From IMG/VR virus record IMGVR_UViG_3300050821_003054, positions 1 to 44,839 of that record: 44,839 nucleotides of DNA. One strand, given 5' to 3'. Origin of the DNA: a virus. Every line of letters starts with the position of its first letter. The first letter of the stretch is position 1. The translations under genes and the position numbers were made by a program. Positions 23,629 to 30,051 of the stretch are shown here, piece after piece. The notes under the pieces were generated by a model. That model had not been told where the DNA came from and did no database searches. It was given only the letters and a program-made list of their open reading frames with translations.

Positions 23629-23847
23629 TCACGCCTTCCAAGTGATTGCCTTCACAGCCCACATCTGGGCAGTCTGCGCTTCGGTGATCGCAACACTGTA
23701 AAGCCGCCTAGTCTCACTATCGGTTGTACTGCAGCGAGCGATATCGCAGAAGTTGATTATCTCGGCATAGAGCGCCTTGATCTTATCTACGTTGTTATCG
23801 TTGGACGGGTTAAAGCTCAAACCGACTGCACGGGCGCCGTAGGACAT
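23629..23847 (-). CDS. Acb2/Tad1-like cyclic-nucleotide sponge (anti-CBASS)
   Basis: A 72-residue helical hairpin protein: GLSFNPSNDNNVDKIKALYA, then ETRRLYSVAITEAQTAQMWA and VKAITW. The pattern (IK in helix 1; R, then A-x-T-x-x-x-A-x-MWAVKA in the last helix) fits the Acb2/Tad1 hairpin domain. Acb2 assembles into hexamers that sequester cyclic di- and trinucleotides and thereby blocks CBASS or Thoeris immunity. This is assigned from remembered family features. It is the first gene of the late minus-strand block, directly downstream of the operator-like palindrome at 23968. Confidence 0.7.
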   Translation of the reverse strand: MSYGARAVGLSFNPSNDNNVDKIKALYAEIINFCDIARCSTTDSETRRLYSVAITEAQTAQMWAVKAITWKA

Positions 23848-23967
23848 CGTTTTTTCCTTGGCTAGGGTAGTAGCCTAAAACCCTAAAACGCTCTCAGCGG
23901 TCTCTAGACGGCATTGGTGGGGCATCTGAATCCCTTTTAGGGTGGTAGGGTTTGAGATAGGGACCAA

Positions 23968-23988
23968 ACGTTAATAAAGTCTTAACGT
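23968..23988. promoter_or_regulatory. operator-like inverted repeat upstream of the late minus-strand block
   Basis: ACGTTAA - 7 nt - TTAACGT is a perfect 7-bp inverted repeat with 21-bp overall length, i.e. about two helical turns. It lies in the 276-nt non-coding stretch 23848-24123, between the terminator at 24069 and the Acb2-like gene. That stretch holds nothing else coding and is the natural place for the late promoter; I could not define -35/-10 boxes with confidence. Confidence 0.5.
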
Positions 23989-24068
23989 GTCGATTTTAGG
24001 TCCTACATATTTTCAAAGTGGATCTTCGCGCGACCCTGGCACCCCCCAAGTCCAGGGTAGCGGGGGGC

Positions 24069-24098
24069 AAAAAAAATCCGCCCCGTCGCCGGGGCGGA
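24069..24098 (-). terminator. strong intrinsic terminator of the small minus-strand operon
   Basis: On the minus strand a G+C-rich stem (TCCGCCCCG / CGGGGCGGA, 4-base loop) is followed by a run of eight Ts. It stands 26 nt after the gene at 24124-24318 and ends the three-gene minus operon that starts near 24800. Confidence 0.9.
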
Positions 24099-24123
24099 CC
24101 GTGAAACCCTACTACGCTTCGAA

Positions 24124-24318
24124 TCAGGGGAGAGCGTCTATGCTTCGGAGTTTCAGTAGGAGGCCCCGTAGCTCTGGCATTGCCTCGCCATAGAACTCAT
24201 GTGCCTCATCACGATCCAAGGTGTGGACGTCAGTGAAGACGTCTTCGGCGATTTCCAACAGTGTGACAAGGTCATCCGTTTCCAGAGAGGCATAGGCGGC
24301 GGTTTCAGTAATGGTCAT
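24124..24318 (-). CDS. small acidic early protein
   Basis: A 64-residue acidic, helical protein (ETDDLVTLLEIAEDVFTDVH, MPELRGLLLKLRS). It starts at 24318 behind CTGAAAGGACACCCACAAC, the early-gene leader type also used on the plus strand. It is the last gene before the terminator at 24069-24098. No domain recognised. Confidence 0.6.
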   Translation of the reverse strand: MTITETAAYASLETDDLVTLLEIAEDVFTDVHTLDRDEAHEFYGEAMPELRGLLLKLRSIDALP

Positions 24319-24344
24319 GTTGTGGGTGTCCTTTCAGTGTGGGG

Positions 24345-24434
24345 TTACCGTTGGCTTAGCCGCTCTTCAAGCGCCTTCGCTAAGGCTTCGGGGATTTCGA
24401 AGTCGGGGAACTCTACGGTTTCGATGATGGTCAT
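24345..24434 (-). CDS. hypothetical 29-aa early peptide
   Basis: A short frame (MTIIETVEFPDFEIPEALAK and nine more residues) starting at 24434. It has the CTGAAAGG early ribosome leader and a preceding conserved hairpin element (24458-24493). Its first residues (MTI-ET) resemble those of the downstream 64-residue protein, perhaps a shared origin. The preserved leader elements favour a real gene despite its size. Confidence 0.5.
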   Translation of the reverse strand: MTIIETVEFPDFEIPEALAKALEERLSQR

Positions 24435-24457
24435 GATGTGGGGCCCTTTCAGGGGTT

Positions 24458-24493
24458 AGGGTGGGCCAGTTGGCCCACCCTTGTTCGCTGGCC
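24458..24493 (-). promoter_or_regulatory. early leader element with hairpin, copy 1
   Basis: On the minus strand GGCCAGCGAACAAGGG starts at the stop of the upstream gene and leads into a perfect 10-bp stem (AGGGTGGGCC / GGCCCACCCT, 4-base loop), then a GAAAGG ribosome site before the ATG at 24434. The same arrangement recurs upstream of five other early genes. Confidence 0.65.
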
Positions 24494-24778
24494 CTACTCG
24501 CCCTTGTCCTTTAACCCTGGCAGGGTAAGGGCTTCCTCTATCGCCTTGGAGTTGGCCAGCAGCGTCTGCCATTGCGAGCGGTACAGGGTGACAGGGAACC
24601 GCCCCAGACCGTACATCGATAGCGCCCCCTTTTCCCCGACCTTGAATGTAACCTTGCGAGGCTGGTTCAGCTTGGCTTGCAGAACCGCGCTCTTTTCCCG
24701 CTCTGCCATAAGCATGGCCAAGAGTTGATCATTCGACAGAGCGGTAGTCTGGGGCTTCAGGGTAAGAGTGTTCGACAT
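24494..24778 (-). CDS. conserved small phage protein, GLGRFPVTLY family
   Basis: A 94-residue protein with a helical N-terminal half (LSNDQLLAMLMAEREKSAVL) and a conserved-looking core KVGEKGALSMYGLGRFPVTL followed by YRSQWQTLL. I recall the GLGRFPVTLY-x-QW block from other tailed phages and cyanophages, where the function is unknown; a beta-hairpin nucleic-acid-binding role is possible. First gene of the minus early operon, with the leader CGAGGACACCATACC before the ATG. Confidence 0.7.
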   Translation of the reverse strand: MSNTLTLKPQTTALSNDQLLAMLMAEREKSAVLQAKLNQPRKVTFKVGEKGALSMYGLGRFPVTLYRSQWQTLLANSKAIEEALTLPGLKDKGE

Positions 24779-24803
24779 GGTATGGTGTCCTCGGTTGCGC
24801 CGG

Positions 24804-24835
24804 CCGGTTCGACCGGGTCACCCTTGCTCGCTGGC
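24804..24835 (-). promoter_or_regulatory. early leader element, copy 2
   Basis: On the minus strand GCTGCCAGCGAGCAAGGG is followed by a short stem (CCGGT-CGA-ACCGG) and then GAGGACACCATACC-ATG for the 94-residue gene. It shares the GCCAGCGARCAAGGG block with the copies on the plus strand. Confidence 0.6.
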
Positions 24836-24960
24836 AGCCGCTGTAGGCTTGGGGCTGCGCAGGTAAGAGGCCCCTAGAACGGATTGAAACCCTAACAACC
24901 TATAAGTGTGAGACTTGAATGGCTGTCGGGTAAGTAGTGGTATCCCAATAATATCTAATG

Positions 24961-25230
24961 GTTTCAGGGTGTTAGGGTGAAATGGCTAAAAACCAGCGAT
25001 TTTGAAGATAAGACTAGGGGTGAATTACAAAAAACCGCGTCCACCGAGTCCTGCAGGGGGAGGAGGAAATGTAAGTTATTGATTTTATTAAAATATTTGC
25101 AAAAAATAGATAGAAGTATAAATATTTTATACTTCTTAATAAGACGCGGTCCTCGGTTTTTGTAATTCTCTATATATTCTATCGCCGAAATCGCTGGTTT
25201 TAAGCCATTTTGACCTAACACCCTGAAACC
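24961..25230. repeat. large inverted repeat around an AT-rich core, candidate origin
   Basis: Positions 24961-25003 and 25187-25230 are inverted copies (about 39 of 43 bases alike, beginning GTTTCAGGGTGTTAGG). A second inverted pair, AATTACAAAAA(A)CCG, occurs inside at about 25023 and 25152. The centre (about 25072-25143) is strongly AT-rich, with a perfect 10-bp hairpin (AGAAGTATAA / TTATACTTCT, loop ATATT, 25112-25136). No gene is convincing here. Together with the iterons to the right and the divergent flanking genes it looks like a replication origin and/or divergent control region. The rest of 24836-25354 shows nothing else recognisable. Confidence 0.65.
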
Positions 25231-25354
25231 CTTACACAAAGTCGGGCTCTCATTTTTGTCCCGTTTGTAAGCCATTAGCCATACACGTGGCAATTGAAAT
25301 CTAATAAAATCAACAACTTAGCCCTCCCCTCCCCCTGCGGACACCCCAATCCCG

Positions 25355-25619
25355 ACCGCGTCCTGTGCTAAACCGCGTCCTGACCGCGTCCTGTGCTAAA
25401 CCGCGTCCTGTGCTAAACCGCGTCCTGACCGCGTCCAACTTTAGCTATAACCGCGTCCTTTGCCTTGGTGCATCCTACAATATTACAACCCTAGACATAT
25501 AAATTTTGCCGGTTTACGAAGTTGTGCACCCTACAACCCTACAACCCTAGATGCGACCGCGTCCAACTTTAGCTATAACCGCGTCCGCCGCCAGCGAACA
25601 AGGCCGGGCCACCGCGTCC
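25355..25619 (+). repeat. ACCGCGTCC iteron array
   Basis: Ten direct copies of ACCGCGTCC start at 25355, 25372, 25383, 25400, 25417, 25428, 25450, 25556, 25578 and 25611. The start-to-start spacings are 17, 11, 17, 17, 11, 22, 106, 22 and 33, mostly one, two, three or one and a half helical turns. Further copies stand at 25034 and 26337, and an inverted 8-base match at 25143. Copies 6-7 and 8-9 are parts of a 31-base exact duplication. Between 25459 and 25555 there is also a duplicated CTACAACCCT-type block. The array probably binds an initiator or regulator on one helical face. Confidence 0.75.
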
Positions 25620-25646
25620 GCTGCGGCCCCAAATGAGGACACCAAC
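25586..25646 (+). promoter_or_regulatory. early leader element, copy 3
   Basis: CGCCGCCAGCGAACAAGG, then a G+C-rich region able to fold GGGCC with GGCCC around the last iteron, then AATGAGGACACCAAC before the ATG at 25647. About 38 bases are nearly identical to copy 4 at 26311. Confidence 0.6.
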
Positions 25647-25853
25647 ATGAAGGAATTTAAGTATCTTGGGTTCGGCGGCCTTGGAGATTTATATGCCTAC
25701 GGCGCAGGAGAGCCGATCTTTGTGGCTCATGCCATGTCACTGCCTCGAACCCCTACCGCACTGATCGAAGCCTTGCGGGCTATCGGCCTTAGTGACGGGA
25801 ACTGGCACATACCTTGCATAAGCCTGAGCGTAGCGGAAAGGCTGTTCCGATAA
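25647..25853 (+). CDS. hypothetical early protein
   Basis: A 68-residue protein starting MKEFKYLGFGGLGDLYAYG with an Ala/Leu-rich middle and a C-terminus SLSVAERLFR. No domain recognised. The start at 25647 is set by GAGGACACCAAC upstream; the open frame continues further upstream only through the iteron and leader region. First gene of the plus-strand early operon. Confidence 0.6.
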   Translation: MKEFKYLGFGGLGDLYAYGAGEPIFVAHAMSLPRTPTALIEALRAIGLSDGNWHIPCISLSVAERLFR

Positions 25854-25878
25854 CCCCACCACTGAAAGGACAAGACTA

Positions 25879-26088
25879 ATGGCCTACTTAAACGAGGAAT
25901 TCGCCAATGCCGTTCGTGCCATGCTTGACTGGAGTAACAAGCACTCAGGGTATGGGTATGTCTCGCAAGAGGAAGCCGCACCATTCGTCGAGAGCTTGCC
26001 CGAGTTCTGGCGTGAGCCCGCAAGGATCATGGCGAGCCTAGGCTACTACGGCGCTGCCGATGATTGGCTTCGTGACAACGTGGAGTAA
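25879..26088 (+). CDS. hypothetical early protein
   Basis: A 69-residue acidic protein with helical pattern (EEFANAVRAMLDWSNKH, EAAPFVESLPEFWRE). It starts after CTGAAAGGACAAGACTA. No motif recognised; probably one of the small host-interaction proteins typical of early phage regions. Confidence 0.6.
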   Translation: MAYLNEEFANAVRAMLDWSNKHSGYGYVSQEEAAPFVESLPEFWREPARIMASLGYYGAADDWLRDNVE

Positions 26089-26092
26089 CACC

Positions 26093-26284
26093 ATGGCAAT
26101 GACTGCACAACAACTGGCACAAGCATACGTCGAAACTATTCACGGGCCAACGGACGGGTGGGGTGCGTGCGTGCATCCGACCCTTGGACGCTCCGACTAT
26201 ATCATGCTGCACCTATACAAAATGGTAGGAGAGGACGAGTGTAACCGCTTGATTGACGATGCTATGATAAAGTTCCAGCCCTGA
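26093..26284 (+). CDS. hypothetical early protein
   Basis: A 63-residue protein (MAMTAQQLAQAYVETIHGP, then CVHPTLGRSDYIMLHLYKMV). The ATG at 26093 follows GGAG at the end of the preceding gene, 4 nt after its stop. No domain recognised. The frame opens further upstream but would lie inside the previous gene. Confidence 0.6.
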   Translation: MAMTAQQLAQAYVETIHGPTDGWGACVHPTLGRSDYIMLHLYKMVGEDECNRLIDDAMIKFQP

Positions 26285-26310
26285 AACGAAGAGACATGCT
26301 AAACCCTGAT

Positions 26311-26382
26311 CCGCCGCCAGCGAACAAGGCCGGGCCACCGCGTCCGCTCCGCATCAACTCTGCACCAAACGAGGACATCACC
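26311..26382 (+). promoter_or_regulatory. early leader element, copy 4
   Basis: CCGCCGCCAGCGAACAAGG followed by GGGCCACCGCGTCCGCT, as in copy 3, and then ACGAGGACATCACC before the ATG at 26383. The second half of the hairpin is degenerate here, but one iteron (26337-26345) is kept. Confidence 0.55.
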
Positions 26383-27453
26383 ATGGCACATCTTATCCAA
26401 CAGACTAACGGCCGTATCAATGCAGCGCTCGACAAACCCGCGTGGCACGGACTTGGCCACATCATGCAGCCTCTCGACACCATCGAAACTTGGTGGAGTA
26501 AGGGAGGTTTGGATTTCGAGGCGCTTAAAGTACCGGCTTATGCCCACCTTGCTGATGGTACGGTGATACGGTTAGAAAATCAACACGCGATCGTGCGGCA
26601 TGACACACATCATGTCCTGTCGAACCGGACCATGTCTGACCAGTACAAGCCGGTTCAGCCGAGCGAATTGCGTGAGTGGTTCCGGCAGTACATCTCGGTT
26701 AACCCTGATTTCCAGATGTCATCAGTCGCTGCGCTCTTGCAGGGTGAGCGCATATTCGCGACCGCTAAGTACAACGGGGGGATGACCGTTGCAGGGGCCA
26801 AGCACGACGCATACCTCGCCATGACGACTAGTTTTGACGGCACAATGGCCACCCATAATTTTGCGACGATGGTCAAGATCGTATGCAATAATACGCTCCA
26901 GGCTGGCCTTGCCGATGGGGGAGCAAGCAGGATCACTACGTCACACCGCAGCAAGTTTGACGCTAACCGCGTTGGCAAGGAATTAGCGAAGGTTATCAGT
27001 GGCTTCGCAGCATATAAGGCGATGGGCGAGGAGATGGCAACGAGGCATCTGGAGAAGGAGCAAATTAATAAGTTGTTCCGGCATGTTCTCGATATTCCGT
27101 TCGAAGCAGGACGGGATGACGTGTCCACCCGCAAGCTGAACCAGTTTGACGAACTGTCTCAAGCTTACACTCAGACCGTGCGGGAGGAAAACAACACGCA
27201 CATAGGGACGGCATGGGCCGCACTCAACGCTGTGACGCGTTATGTTGACCATGATCGGGGAAGCAATAACGTGGAAAAGCAATTTGTGTCCGCTCAGTTT
27301 GGCAGCGGTGCAGCGCTTAAGGCTAAGGCGGTTACATATCTTGATGAGATCTGTGATGGCGAGCTGCTGCGTGCCGTTGCTGCCAAGACGGCTAGCGATG
27401 GTGACGTAACCGCTATCCTCAAGCAATCTTTCCGGCCCACACTGGTTGGCTAA
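26383..27453 (+). CDS. DUF932 phage/plasmid-like protein
   Basis: A 356-residue protein of the DUF932 (phage/plasmid-like, TIGR03299) family. Characteristic segments are KPAWHGLGHIMQPLDT at the N-terminus, HHVLSNRTMSDQYKPVQPSE, FVTTS-like YLAMTTSFDGTMA, and VCNNTLQAGLADG, followed by a helical second half (WAALNAVTRYVDHDRG). Its function is not established; members occur in phages and conjugative plasmids and are suspected of affecting host defence or DNA metabolism. The ATG at 26383 follows GAGGACATCACC. Confidence 0.85.
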   Translation: MAHLIQQTNGRINAALDKPAWHGLGHIMQPLDTIETWWSKGGLDFEALKVPAYAHLADGTVIRLENQHAIVRHDTHHVLSNRTMSDQYKPVQPSELREWFRQYISVNPDFQMSSVAALLQGERIFATAKYNGGMTVAGAKHDAYLAMTTSFDGTMATHNFATMVKIVCNNTLQAGLADGGASRITTSHRSKFDANRVGKELAKVISGFAAYKAMGEEMATRHLEKEQINKLFRHVLDIPFEAGRDDVSTRKLNQFDELSQAYTQTVREENNTHIGTAWAALNAVTRYVDHDRGSNNVEKQFVSAQFGSGAALKAKAVTYLDEICDGELLRAVAAKTASDGDVTAILKQSFRPTLVG

Positions 27454-27465
27454 GGGCTTGCAGCC

Positions 27466-27560
27466 TGATAGGCCCCTACGGGAGCCTATCAAACGGCACG
27501 CCGCCAGCGAACAACGGGGACACCGCCCCGTGCCGCTCCAAACTGAGAAAGGACACCACC
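27466..27560 (+). promoter_or_regulatory. double hairpin and early leader element, copy 5
   Basis: A stem TGATAGGC/GCCTATCA (27466-27491, with an inner CCC/GGG) follows the DUF932 gene without a U-tract. Then comes GCCGCCAGCGAACAA, a stem ACGGGG/CCCCGT (27514-27531), and GAGAAAGGACACCACC before the ATG at 27561. Probably an mRNA processing or stability region between two operon segments. Confidence 0.6.
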
Positions 27561-27785
27561 ATGAACGGTATAGTAATGCTTTATCGCGACCAGTACGGGA
27601 ATTGCGAGTATGCAGCAACCGTGGAGGAACTACGCAAGAAAGTCGGTGGCAAGGTTCGGAAAATGTATCGCGACGACCGTGCCGGTAAGACGTACCATGT
27701 CGGTTACGTTGTCGGTCAACGCTGGTTTACCGCGTACCAGCCAGTCAGGAGGAAACAAGATAGTGCAGTTTGTCAATACGAATGA
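27561..27785 (+). CDS. hypothetical early protein
   Basis: A 74-residue basic protein (NGIVMLYRDQYGNCEYAATV, ELRKKVGGKVRKMYRDD, GQRWFTAYQPVRR), probably beta-rich. It has an excellent early ribosome leader GAAAGGACACCACC. No domain recognised. Confidence 0.65.
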   Translation: MNGIVMLYRDQYGNCEYAATVEELRKKVGGKVRKMYRDDRAGKTYHVGYVVGQRWFTAYQPVRRKQDSAVCQYE

Positions 27786-27797
27786 AAGGACACCACC

Positions 27798-28016
27798 ATG
27801 CAGATCAAAGGTCACGACTACGACGTGTTGCGCAAAGGATTGTTCGACACGTTAAAGGCACACAACTTGCATCCGTTCATGGTGCAGAACGCAGGTCATG
27901 CTTGGGACGTTTTCCACAAGGCGTGGAACGAAAAACGAATTGATGGCAACGATCTTTACAAGCGATACAACGATCAGAATTTCTCTACTGCGTTCAAACG
28001 CATCTTTCAACCTTAA
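27798..28016 (+). CDS. hypothetical early protein
   Basis: A 72-residue helical protein (YDVLRKGLFDTLKAHNL, AWDVFHKAWNEKRIDGND) with early leader GAAAGGACACCACC. It looks like a small alpha-helical domain. Function unknown. Confidence 0.65.
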   Translation: MQIKGHDYDVLRKGLFDTLKAHNLHPFMVQNAGHAWDVFHKAWNEKRIDGNDLYKRYNDQNFSTAFKRIFQP

Positions 28017-28035
28017 ACCCTGAAAGGATACCACA

Positions 28036-28266
28036 ATGAACGATAACCCTTTGAAACAGACCCGCTGGGGTAAAGGAAAAGCGAGGTTCATGGACGGCCT
28101 CAAGATACAACGTATGATTGCAGCGCACGAGCTTGGGTGCCGTGATTATCGCGACCCGCGACCGATGTTAATCCCGGTTTATCTACAATCAGACGACGAG
28201 CGCGACGCTTACACCACGGGTTATTTGATGGAACGCGGGCGCCATGTGGAAAGGAGGGAACAATGA
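28036..28266 (+). CDS. hypothetical early protein
   Basis: A 76-residue basic protein (MNDNPLKQTRWGKGKARFMDG, shortened, then QSDDERDAYTTGYLMERG). The last residues resemble small phage proteins with a DxxR...Y-x-x-G helix. Ribosome leader CTGAAAGGATACCACA. It overlaps the next gene by 4 nt (ATGA). Confidence 0.6.
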   Translation: MNDNPLKQTRWGKGKARFMDGLKIQRMIAAHELGCRDYRDPRPMLIPVYLQSDDERDAYTTGYLMERGRHVERREQ

Positions 28267-28472
28267 CTACCTTAAAACGCTATGTTTCCGCCACTGTCAC
28301 CTACAACGATATGACCAATATTGATAAGCCCGGTATCATTATCTCGCTGTACGGACCACGCGGTGGCACGGTATCTCTGGCCGAGCTTAGCATCGATGAA
28401 GCCCATAATCTGCACGATCAACTAGTTAAAGCCCTTTACTGGTGGAGAGAGGACCATGACCATGGTCGATGA
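28263..28472 (+). CDS. hypothetical early protein
   Basis: A 69-residue beta-strand-rich protein (YVSATVTYNDM, GIIISLYGPRGGTVSLAE) ending with a helix (EAHNLHDQLVKALYWWR). The ATG overlaps the preceding stop and is preceded by GGAGG; its end overlaps the next gene by 17 nt. Function unknown. Confidence 0.6.
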   Translation: MTTLKRYVSATVTYNDMTNIDKPGIIISLYGPRGGTVSLAELSIDEAHNLHDQLVKALYWWREDHDHGR

Positions 28473-28692
28473 AACAGAGAACGTACGTCGTGAAATGATC
28501 GCAACTGGTCAGCCGCAGCGTGACTTGGAGCAAGCACATCAGCGTTGGAATACCGCTCAACTACGGGAGGAGTTCGAAATACTCGACTTCGCCGCTCCCT
28601 TCGTGGTTGTGCGTCGCCGGGCCGACAACGTGACCGGTAGTATGGAGTTCACCCATAGCCCGCGCTTCTATTTCAACTTCGTCCCCCACTAA
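28456..28692 (+). CDS. hypothetical early protein
   Basis: A 78-residue protein. The N-terminal helix (ETENVRREMIATGQPQRDLE) is followed by a region with EEFEILDFAAPFVVVRRRAD and a C-terminal FTHSPRFYFNFVPH. This resembles a small phage family I recall without a known function. Two ATGs are possible (28456 and 28462) behind GGAGAGAGGACC. Confidence 0.65.
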   Translation: MTMVDETENVRREMIATGQPQRDLEQAHQRWNTAQLREEFEILDFAAPFVVVRRRADNVTGSMEFTHSPRFYFNFVPH

Positions 28693-28732
28693 ATGTTAAG
28701 CCAGATGTGATCTAAACGATGGAGAGAGGACC

Positions 28733-28960
28733 ATGACTATGTTCAAGATCATAGCAACGGTTGCAGCCTTGCAAGGATACGACGATGGCGTGTCTAGCGA
28801 CGTATTCGTGTCCAAGGTGGAGTGCATGAAACAACTTGACGCTCGCAAGGTCGAGATGTTACTTGACGCCTTCCATCACGGCTGGGAGCCGTACAGCATT
28901 GCAATTTCTTGCGTGCGTACCGATATGCTCAATCCTGAAAGCCAGGGAACGCCAGCGTGA
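28733..28960 (+). CDS. hypothetical small protein, paralogue of 20404-20625
   Basis: A 75-residue protein with hydrophobic start MFKIIATVAALQG, then VECMKQLDARKVEMLLDAFH and SIAISCVRTD. The plan, including two cysteines and the MFKI start, matches the minus-strand gene at 20404-20625. The leader TGGAGAGAGGACCATGACTATG is almost the same as that at 28443, so the second ATG (28739) may be used. Function unknown. Confidence 0.6.
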   Translation: MTMFKIIATVAALQGYDDGVSSDVFVSKVECMKQLDARKVEMLLDAFHHGWEPYSIAISCVRTDMLNPESQGTPA

Positions 28961-28972
28961 CGGGAGTGACGC

Positions 28973-29203
28973 GTGAAATACGATCCGAAGCGTTTAGAGG
29001 CCACAGAGCACTACATACAGGCGGACAAGTCGGACCCGTTCCTGCGGGCTAGAATAGAGCTTCACATGTCGAATGGCGTGTGCGGGTTCACCCCTACCGG
29101 CGAGGACGCGTTCTATGCAGCTACCGCGGTCCCTGAAACCCTAAAAGGCTCTGACGGTAGTCTCTATGTGACCGTCAACTACCAATCGAGGATAAGACCA
29201 TGA
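28973..29203 (+). CDS. hypothetical early protein (GTG start)
   Basis: A 76-residue protein (KYDPKRLEATEHYIQADKSD, RARIELHMSNGVCGFTPTG). The start is GTG at 28973 behind CGGGAG. It overlaps the next ATG by 4 nt. No domain recognised. Confidence 0.6.
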   Translation: MKYDPKRLEATEHYIQADKSDPFLRARIELHMSNGVCGFTPTGEDAFYAATAVPETLKGSDGSLYVTVNYQSRIRP

Positions 29204-29454
29204 CTGCCAAGTTGGAAAATGGGTGGATTGATTGGCCTCCCTCTGTCAAAGACGGAGGAGGCGGTGAAGAAATTCCGTTGCTTGACACGTCGTGGGACGT
29301 GTTGAGCGAGCTTGATGTAACTGAACCCCTTGAGGTAACCCTTAGGAGACGCTGCAATGACTCAGCTGGAGAAGACGATCGTGATTTCAGTGTCAGCGGT
29401 TATAGCTTGGGGGATATTTGCGATCGGCATTATCGCAATCGTAAACGGGCTTAG
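29200..29454 (+). CDS. hypothetical early protein with overlapping partner gene
   Basis: An 84-residue acidic protein (NGWIDWPPSVKDGGGGEEIP). It starts at 29200 by ATGA overlap with the preceding gene, with GAGG upstream. Its last 32 codons are shared, in another frame, with the membrane peptide at 29357-29470. Function unknown; the C-terminal part past 29357 may be less constrained. Confidence 0.55.
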   Translation: MTAKLENGWIDWPPSVKDGGGGEEIPLLDTSWDVLSELDVTEPLEVTLRRRCNDSAGEDDRDFSVSGYSLGDICDRHYRNRKRA

Positions 29455-29470
29455 AATGCTGCTATCGTAA
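29357..29470 (+). CDS. small membrane protein (37 aa), overlapping gene
   Basis: An ATG at 29357 behind TTAGGAGACGCTGCA opens a 37-residue frame that is almost entirely one membrane helix (KTIVISVSAVIAWGIFAIGI and AIVNGL). It lies out of frame within the end of 29200-29454 and ends just before the ribosome site of the next gene. The good ribosome site and an uninterrupted helix favour a real product. Confidence 0.5.
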   Translation: MTQLEKTIVISVSAVIAWGIFAIGIIAIVNGLRMLLS

Positions 29471-29482
29471 GGAGACACCACC

Positions 29483-29824
29483 ATGAAGGAACAAGTAAAA
29501 GACTTGTGGGTAGCAGCGCTACGATCAGGTGAATACAAACAGACACAGACCGTCTTGCACGATGGGGACGGATATTGCTGCTTGGGCGTGCTGTGCCGTG
29601 TCTTGGGAAAACAGTTCGCTCCTGCTTATACGAATCATGAACGTGCCGTATATTTATGTGAGGGTAGCACTGTTCTTCTCCCCAGAGTGGTCCGGGATGA
29701 GGCGGGCATGAAGAGCGATAGTGGAGCCTTCGGTGTTGCTAGGTCCTTGGCTGATCTCAATGACAAAGGTGTACCGTTTGACGAAATTGCCAGTTTAATT
29801 TCTGAGCACTGGGAGACACTATAA
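29483..29824 (+). CDS. conserved phage protein with CCLGVLC motif
   Basis: A 113-residue protein. DLWVAALRSGEYKQTQTVLH is followed by DGYCCLGVLCRVLG and later LADLNDKGVPFDEIASLI. This combination of LW-x-x-ALRSG-x-Y, CCLGVLC and LND-x-G-x-x-F is, as I recall, common in phages of many hosts; its function is not known. Ribosome leader AAGGAGACACCACC. Confidence 0.75.
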   Translation: MKEQVKDLWVAALRSGEYKQTQTVLHDGDGYCCLGVLCRVLGKQFAPAYTNHERAVYLCEGSTVLLPRVVRDEAGMKSDSGAFGVARSLADLNDKGVPFDEIASLISEHWETL

Positions 29825-29866
29825 ACGCGTTCGCGTATACTGCGACTTTATACGCGAGAACGTATA
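29825..29866. promoter_or_regulatory. inverted repeat, operator- or terminator-like
   Basis: CGTTCGCGTATA and TATACGCGAGAACG form an imperfect inverted repeat (one bulged base) around CTGCGACTT, immediately after a stop codon and before the small gene at 29885. No U-tract follows, so an operator or mRNA hairpin is likelier than a terminator. Confidence 0.5.
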
Positions 29867-29884
29867 AACTTGGGAAACACAAAG

Positions 29885-30043
29885 ATGGACACGGAAAAGA
29901 GGCGTGAACAACTACAAGCTCGGCTTGACGCCCTGCCGAGGACGCATCTCTTGACAATGGAAGAACAACAACTATTTCAGGAACTCGTAGATCTGAAGAG
30001 ACAGGCCCCTGATAGTGGTGTCTCAGGGGTGAGCGCCACCTAG
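29885..30043 (+). CDS. hypothetical 52-aa protein
   Basis: A short frame (MDTEKRREQLQARLDALPR, then TMEEQQLFQELVDLKRQ) of helical, charged sequence, starting behind GGGAAACACAAAG. Its last codons run into a hairpin pair before the terminator at 30052. It looks like a small coiled-coil protein. Function unknown. Confidence 0.55.
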   Translation: MDTEKRREQLQARLDALPRTHLLTMEEQQLFQELVDLKRQAPDSGVSGVSAT

Positions 30044-30051
30044 TGGTGCTC

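Noticed and set aside
24964-25293. 109-residue minus-strand frame through the AT-rich inverted repeat
   Set aside because: It crosses both arms of the inverted repeat and the AT core, has a Lys/Asn/Ile/Leu-rich random-looking composition and no convincing ribosome site.
25355-25619. CRISPR array interpretation of the ACCGCGTCC repeats
   Set aside because: The repeats are only nine bases and spacings are 11-33 bp with shared flanks; no cas genes. Iterons explain them better.
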